Below are positions 62,201-64,000 of a DNA stretch of 64,000 nt, in pieces. The notes under the pieces are model-generated. The model was not told the DNA's origin. It worked only from the letters and a program-made list of their open reading frames with translations, and ran no database searches. The translations under genes and the position numbers were made by a program. The stretch is from the NCBI GenBank assembly GCA_945859605.1, contig OX243817.1, positions 29,955,254-30,019,253 on the forward strand. The letters run 5' to 3'. Each line of letters begins with the position of its first letter. Position 1 is the first letter of the stretch. The stretch comes from Lumbricus rubellus (taxonomy: Eukaryota > Annelida > Clitellata > Crassiclitellata > Lumbricidae).

Positions 62201-63077
62201 GCACCGGCAAACCTAGGAAATAAACTGCAAGTTAACTCGTTCGTTCATTCATTAACCCTTTAATGCCGAGAGTGTAGTAAAATGTATGGGAAATCCTATA
62301 CCTCCGGCATTAAAGGGTTAAATGAATTTGTACAGTACCTCAGAGGCGCTCTCAACCACAGCGTTGCCATATAAAACTGTCTTCAGATGAGGAATGCCAG
62401 AGGAGTTTTAGCAAAGGGGTGGAGCGCCAAGAGTGGAGGATCCTACCACCGAGAAGGCATGGTTCTGCATAGTGGAGGTACAAGCACAATGAACTGAGAG
62501 TAGACTTTGTTCAGGGACATACAAGACCTTAGGGTTGGTCCACTGATGTCTAAACCACCCAAAAGACATAAATGAATGCCCCCCCCATGTTCCACCAACA
62601 GACATGACAGCGTAATTTAGTTTTCACATGATGGTATATGAGGACAGCACATCTGCATTGACCATTAACATAGCAGAAACAGCAGTAGGTCTGTCTGTCA
62701 CCCTGCATGCTGCTTGTATCTTCCACAGTGTGAGCCAAGCTCAGATGTCGACTTGCAATAGAAAATTTTCCTTTTTAATATAACTCGCCCACTCCTCCCC
62801 CGCACCCCCCCCCCCCCATTACCTCCGTTGCTTCATCAAAACCAGACAGATCTTCGGTTTCACTGAACAAAGGTCATAACATTTTTATTGCTTAGCAAGA
62901 AACTCAAAGTCTAAGAAACAATGAACTAAATACATAGTCAAACAACAAACGAGTTACAGCGCAATAGCACAGCAATATATATATCACACAGGTGTAAAAA
63001 GTTGGCGTTACCTGGACGAGCATATCCAAGTGTTTGTCATGGAGCAGAACAATTCGGATCTTCTTGCCCTCAGACAT
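34981..63077 (-). CDS. FRMD4: FERM domain-containing protein 4 (FRMD4A/B) homologue, 19 coding exons
   Basis: Cortical scaffold; vertebrate FRMD4A/B link PAR3 and cytohesin Arf-GEFs in epithelial polarity. Minus-strand exons, all in phase: 63077-63012, 56415-56321, 55675-55583, 53837-53753, 53016-52937, 51744-51661, 47663-47598, 46765-46708, 45816-45730, 44795-44719, 43975-43759, 41426-41303, 40679-40543, 40033-39899, 39323-39162, 38551-38458, 37643-37608, 37206-36879, 36022-34981 (TGA). Total 1021 residues, close to human FRMD4A. The FERM domain covers about residues 1-330 (MSEGKKIRIVLLHDKHLDML; DRRVLDHDLPK; GLPWWLGLSVKGL; CIWSMAVCQHQKY). The CUPID-type region covers about 378-555 (ERKETLENQL; QRRIGTSFTL; VRKKRALSYQRAS). 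The tail is Ser-rich, with a 13-residue repeat and a conserved-looking end (SKPFEMSDFYKYSERLRRQ). The ATG directly follows a CAG acceptor, so a 5' exon probably lies outside. Confidence 0.92.
35345..35605 (-). repeat. 39-bp coding tandem repeat in last FRMD4 exon
   Basis: Seven to eight copies encode a 13-residue unit of the form CALPSSDVIRGT. Variants have PP for SS, one has lost three residues (CALPSDMRNT). It lies in the disordered tail, about residues 490-580 of the ORF upstream of the C-terminal end segment. It is not expected in vertebrate FRMD4. Confidence 0.9.
36110..36385 (-). mobile_element. LINE 3' stub in FRMD4 intron
   Basis: The minus strand reads LTPKTCNSLTPTLWNILPLD, matching the GPxxWNxLP-type reverse-transcriptase C-terminus. 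It is truncated at both ends, between the two last FRMD4 exons. Confidence 0.55.
36386..36464. mobile_element. 79-bp TTAA MITE
   Basis: TTAA-bounded, with perfect 13-bp ends CCCTTTGAACCCG / CGGGTTCAAAGGG. Its core contains a second GGCC-centred palindrome (gggccagttttccggcccg). Singleton subfamily, FRMD4 last intron. Confidence 0.8.
36660..36868 (+). mobile_element. LINE 3' stub with complete tail
   Basis: The plus strand reads ECFSTVGPAIWNGLPLNLRL, then the tail gactgggagcgcctctgagt, ttcttgaagaagcgctatat and a short gaacgaaatgag end. It is the best-preserved coding end of the commonest LINE family here. Confidence 0.75.
38348..38418. mobile_element. 71-bp TTAA MITE, subfamily beta
   Basis: Ends TTAACCCTTTAATGCCG and CGGCATTAAGGGGTTAA. 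The core (ggatttcccata...) is shared, in the opposite orientation, with the copy at 62252. Confidence 0.85.
38578..38657. mobile_element. 80-bp TTAA MITE, subfamily alpha
   Basis: Ends TTAACCCTTTACCCG and GGGTAAAGGGTTAA, with the alpha core gccccgagaatatctgctga. It lies in FRMD4 intron 15, about 20 bases upstream (in gene direction) of the exon at 38551-38458. Confidence 0.85.
39380..39458. mobile_element. 79-bp TTAA MITE, subfamily alpha
   Basis: Left end TTAATCTTTTACCCG, right end GGTAAAGGGTTAA, alpha core gccccgagaatatccgctga. FRMD4 intron. Confidence 0.85.
39620..39838 (-). mobile_element. tRNA-derived SINE, copy 2
   Basis: Same block order as the copy at 30030. On the minus strand a gtggggcgtagtggtgc head, a B-box ggttcgaatcc (partly duplicated), and a tail with gggagcgcctctgagtag. 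It is in a FRMD4 intron. Confidence 0.75.
40290..40406 (+). mobile_element. LINE/SINE tail ending in (ATAG)n
   Basis: The tail gggagcgcctctgagtagat, then ccttgaaggggcgctatata, followed by a (GATA)n microsatellite. It has no coding remnant. Confidence 0.65.
42060..43060. other. FRMD4 intron segment, unknown origin
   Basis: Open minus-strand frames at 42437-42781 and 42871-43185 have no family signature or splice context. They may be remnants of an unidentified element. A short (CAG)n run lies at 42387-42401. Confidence 0.3.
43203..43312. repeat. (CCG)n(CCA)n(TCA)n compound microsatellite
   Basis: Trinucleotide runs TCG, CCG, CCA and TCA succeed one another. It is intronic in FRMD4. Confidence 0.97.
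43605..43738. repeat. (CAGA)n microsatellite
   Basis: Interrupted GACA/CAGA tetranucleotides lie directly downstream (in gene direction) of the donor of the 43975-43759 exon. Confidence 0.9.
44796..45729 (-). other. FRMD4 GC-AG intron
   Basis: The exon ending AGAAAG (45730) is followed by GCATGC instead of GT. The next exon starts after ttag at 44795. Joining them gives PRK-EFHWKRLLNL, which aligns without gap to the vertebrate PRKIFQWRQLENL. No GT nearby keeps the frame. All other FRMD4 introns use GT. Confidence 0.8.
45530..45662 (+). mobile_element. LINE tail fragment
   Basis: It contains gcactgggagtgcctctgat and tttatacaatacaatt, a diverged version of the common tail. It lies inside the GC-AG intron. 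Confidence 0.5.
47215..47472 (+). mobile_element. LINE 3' stub
   Basis: The reading NRLPLSLHSSNSLPNVRKWL followed by KTHYFSLTF fits the SxxSFKxxLKTYLF end of non-LTR reverse transcriptases. It ends in an (AAT)n tail. FRMD4 intron. Confidence 0.55.
48560..48800. repeat. (CATA)n microsatellite
   Basis: Long CATA/CATG tetranucleotide array within the nested element, upstream of the hairpin-ended copy. Met-Tyr-Val-Cys type frames here are artefacts. Confidence 0.95.
48904..50180 (+). mobile_element. Hairpin-ended interspersed element, copy C
   Basis: It starts ctagaaggggtaCCCGG with hairpin CCCGG-CGTTGC-CCGGG. The interior is a C-rich, almost G-free stretch (about 48955-49650). It ends with a cagacagacacacacacaca run and ttattattatagatatata. 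Its ends match copies A and B, but the interior differs, so it is a distinct subfamily. Innermost layer of the nest. Confidence 0.65.
48955..49650. repeat. C-rich degenerate CCACCCC tract
   Basis: About 700 bp of CCACCCC/CACCCCA-type low-complexity sequence lies inside copy C. The long proline/threonine/histidine frame that crosses it has no stop because G is scarce. It is not a gene. Confidence 0.9.
50785..50818. repeat. (GT)n microsatellite
   Basis: Short GT run in a FRMD4 intron. Confidence 0.9.
51225..51400. repeat. 35-bp tandem repeat
   Basis: About five near-perfect copies of a unit containing taccatcatagtctatgtat. Non-coding, FRMD4 intron between the exons at 51744 and 47663. Confidence 0.95.
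51516..51594. mobile_element. 79-bp TTAA MITE, subfamily alpha (reverse orientation)
   Basis: TTAACCCTTTACAGG to GGGTAAAAGATTAA, with the alpha core reversed (tcagcggatattctcggagc). It lies about 65 bases downstream (in gene direction) of the FRMD4 exon 51744-51661. Confidence 0.85.
53838..55582. other. FRMD4 intron
   Basis: AT-rich. A possible retroelement tail lies at 54680-54805 (cttttttccccgggcttcct...caataaagaacaataata). Apart from the TTAA element at 55214 nothing else is recognised. Confidence 0.35.
55214..55282. mobile_element. 69-bp TTAA MITE, diverged
   Basis: TTAACACTTTGAC to ATAAAAGGGTTAA. The ends are weaker inverted repeats than in other copies, so it is probably older. FRMD4 intron. 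Confidence 0.55.
56183..56246. repeat. (CAT)n microsatellite
   Basis: Trinucleotide run about 75 bases downstream (in gene direction) of the second FRMD4 coding exon. Confidence 0.95.
56645..57028. repeat. Tandem duplication of about 190 bp
   Basis: The two copies share, in order, attacaataaataatgggca, tgtgcttttatga, aaaattatcatat and gtgccatcttcatttcaaat. The copies meet near 56836. Intronic. Confidence 0.85.
57030..57755. other. FRMD4 intron 1 segment of unknown origin
   Basis: It includes open minus-strand frames at 57106-57509 without family signature. It is richer in GC than its surroundings and could be an unidentified element. Confidence 0.3.
57758..58486. repeat. 31-bp minisatellite with higher-order structure
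   Basis: About 23 copies of a unit with core ctcaaaaccattcttgtg and a variable linker (gccatatgttgatg, gccatatgttgacc, gatatatgttgatg, gccaaatgttgatg). The four variants recur in fixed order, giving a 124-bp higher-order period in the middle of the array. No spacers are present, so it is not a CRISPR array. Confidence 0.93.
58646..59032. mobile_element. TAAGGCCT-ended MITE, copy 2 (intact)
   Basis: Terminal inverted repeats taaggcctaaaaaaattgtt / acaacattttttttaggcct of about 35 bp, continuing with ttccggtaac. The body has gggtaggtaggtcgg and gggtcggtcggg near its two ends, also inverted in part. No coding frame. FRMD4 intron 1. Confidence 0.82.
59690..60195 (+). mobile_element. Probable LINE fragment
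   Basis: The frame 59692-60018 reads RPVPHYPQYLPFQQSTFNV and then NKIIGFTFCNNLPTDIHST. A later segment ends in gggagcaataaaaaaccc. It looks like a retroelement 3' end but the match is weak. Confidence 0.35.
60465..60545 (-). mobile_element. tRNA-like SINE head
   Basis: The minus strand carries gatggtttagtgattag (A-box-like) and gggttcacatcca (B-box-like) at tRNA distance. The acceptor stem is not complementary, so it is a SINE relic and not a tRNA gene. Confidence 0.45.
60951..61387. mobile_element. TAAGGCCT-ended MITE, copy 3
   Basis: Left end taaggcctaaaaaaatgttg, right end (gggttaccagaaacacaaaa...cgcctga) slightly decayed. About 50 bp longer than copy 2 owing to an A/T-rich internal insertion near 61240-61310. 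Confidence 0.8.
62252..62321. mobile_element. 70-bp TTAA MITE, subfamily beta
   Basis: Ends TTAACCCTTTAATGCCG and CGGCATTAAAGGGTTAA. Reverse-complemented, it matches the copy at 38348 almost throughout. FRMD4 intron 1. Confidence 0.87.
62322..62605 (-). mobile_element. LINE 3' stub
   Basis: The tail (tacctcagaggcgctctcaa on plus) is followed on the minus strand by frameshifted remnants STMQNHAFSVVGSSTLGAPP, the VGPxxWNxLP region. It directly abuts the beta TTAA element, which may have inserted into the tail. Confidence 0.6.
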
Positions 63078-63439
63078 CTGTCAGAAAACACAAAGAGAAG
63101 CGCCATACTTAACATTGCACAACAAAGAAGTTCTTGAAATGTGACACATAGATGCCTCAACTCATACCATATACACATGCAACACACATAATATTTACAT
63201 AAACCAAGTAAAGTATACACCATAAATACTCGTCTATAATTCAAAAGTTTTTGACATATGTCAAACCTGAAGTTGGTTGAATGACTCGAATCATCATAAA
63301 TCATATGTGCCCTGAGTCTTGTCTTGTATCCATATACCGCCTGATCTGATCTGAACTACTCAGCCAGCATCATTGTTCACACATTTCCCCAACAATATAT
63401 GGCTAAAAATTGCTGGTAAATGCATTGTATTGCCACGAT

Positions 63440-63965
63440 AAATTTATATAGTTCCTCTCGCAGTGCACACCGGTCAAAGGCGCACATGCATTTCATCAGA
63501 TAAGCTACTTCAGATATTGGTTTGTGTCATAAAATTGTCTTTTCAATTTGCCACTGGCATGCTATTGAGAAATGCTCCCATTATGGCCTTACTTATAAAA
63601 AACATGGCTACCCAAGATTTTGGCAGAGAATAGAGCACTGAGCCACCACAAGTAACATCATACGCATTAAGCTATGAGTAAAAATAAATAAAAAAGGACA
63701 ATCACTCCATTTTCAAAAAATGCAATTACTTCTCATAAAAAAATCAGGAAAACATTTATGCTGCACATAAGAATGTGTGAGAAAAAGTTCTCATGAAATT
63801 GTATTGCATCTATAATTCATTCGTTTGTTTCGAGAATTTATATAGCACCTCTTCAAGAGACCTGTAGACTCAAAGTGGCTCAATAAATTTATATATCACC
63901 TCTCACAGTGCACACCAATAAGAGGTGCAAGTGCATTTCAACAGATAACCTCCTTCAGATAAACT
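63440..63965. repeat. Two dispersed copies of a short ATATA-CTCTC repeat
   Basis: Segments at 63438-63530 and 63875-63965 share aaatttatat, cctctc, cagtgcacacc and gtgcatttca, cagata blocks. A third diverged copy is at 1125-1190. Probably tails of one retroelement family. Confidence 0.55.
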
Positions 63966-64000
63966 GGGAACAAATAAATCATGGCTTGTGTCATGAAAAA

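Overview
This is eukaryotic nuclear DNA from an animal, most likely a marine invertebrate. The window has split genes with GT-AG introns, metazoan-specific protein families, many microsatellites, and dense non-LTR, SINE and MITE debris. The species cannot be named from the sequence. I see no prokaryotic operon, CRISPR array, rRNA gene or intact tRNA gene.

Four genes can be assembled exon by exon with consistent reading phase. (1) Positions 1-9299 (+) hold the 3' part of a Nup214-type FG nucleoporin, 10 exons including a 2.6 kb exon with a 45-bp tandem array encoding GLFG-type repeats. (2) About 10726-15147 (-) is an NFATC2IP/NIP45 homologue with two SUMO-like domains, convergent with Nup214. 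(3) 22161-25493 (+) is a four-exon gene for a 229-residue charged, helical protein that I cannot name. (4) 34981-63077 (-) is a FRMD4A/B homologue (FERM domain, then a CUPID-type helical region), 19 coding exons, 1021 residues, with one GC-AG intron.

The intergenic blocks (15.2-22.1 kb and 25.5-34.9 kb) and the large FRMD4 introns are packed with mobile-element remains. These include ten 69-83 bp TTAA-bounded MITEs with piggyBac-like ends, and an interspersed family that begins with a CCCGG hairpin and ends in a microsatellite (three copies, two of them forming a 6 kb-spaced inverted pair). There is also a TAAGGCCT-ended MITE family, one copy of which holds a three-level nest. A decayed mariner-type element, two hAT-like MITEs with imperfect 8-bp target duplications, tRNA-derived SINEs, and many 3' stubs of one or more LINE families complete the set. 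The SINE and a LINE appear to share a 3' tail.

The genes do not form a pathway. Nup214 acts at the nuclear pore, NFATC2IP in SUMO-linked nuclear functions, and FRMD4 in cortical polarity and Arf signalling. The most striking features are the homogeneous GLFG minisatellite, the swarm of ultrashort TTAA MITEs, the nested insertions, and a TAGGCCT-rich intergenic domain at about 17-30 kb that is nearly absent from the introns.
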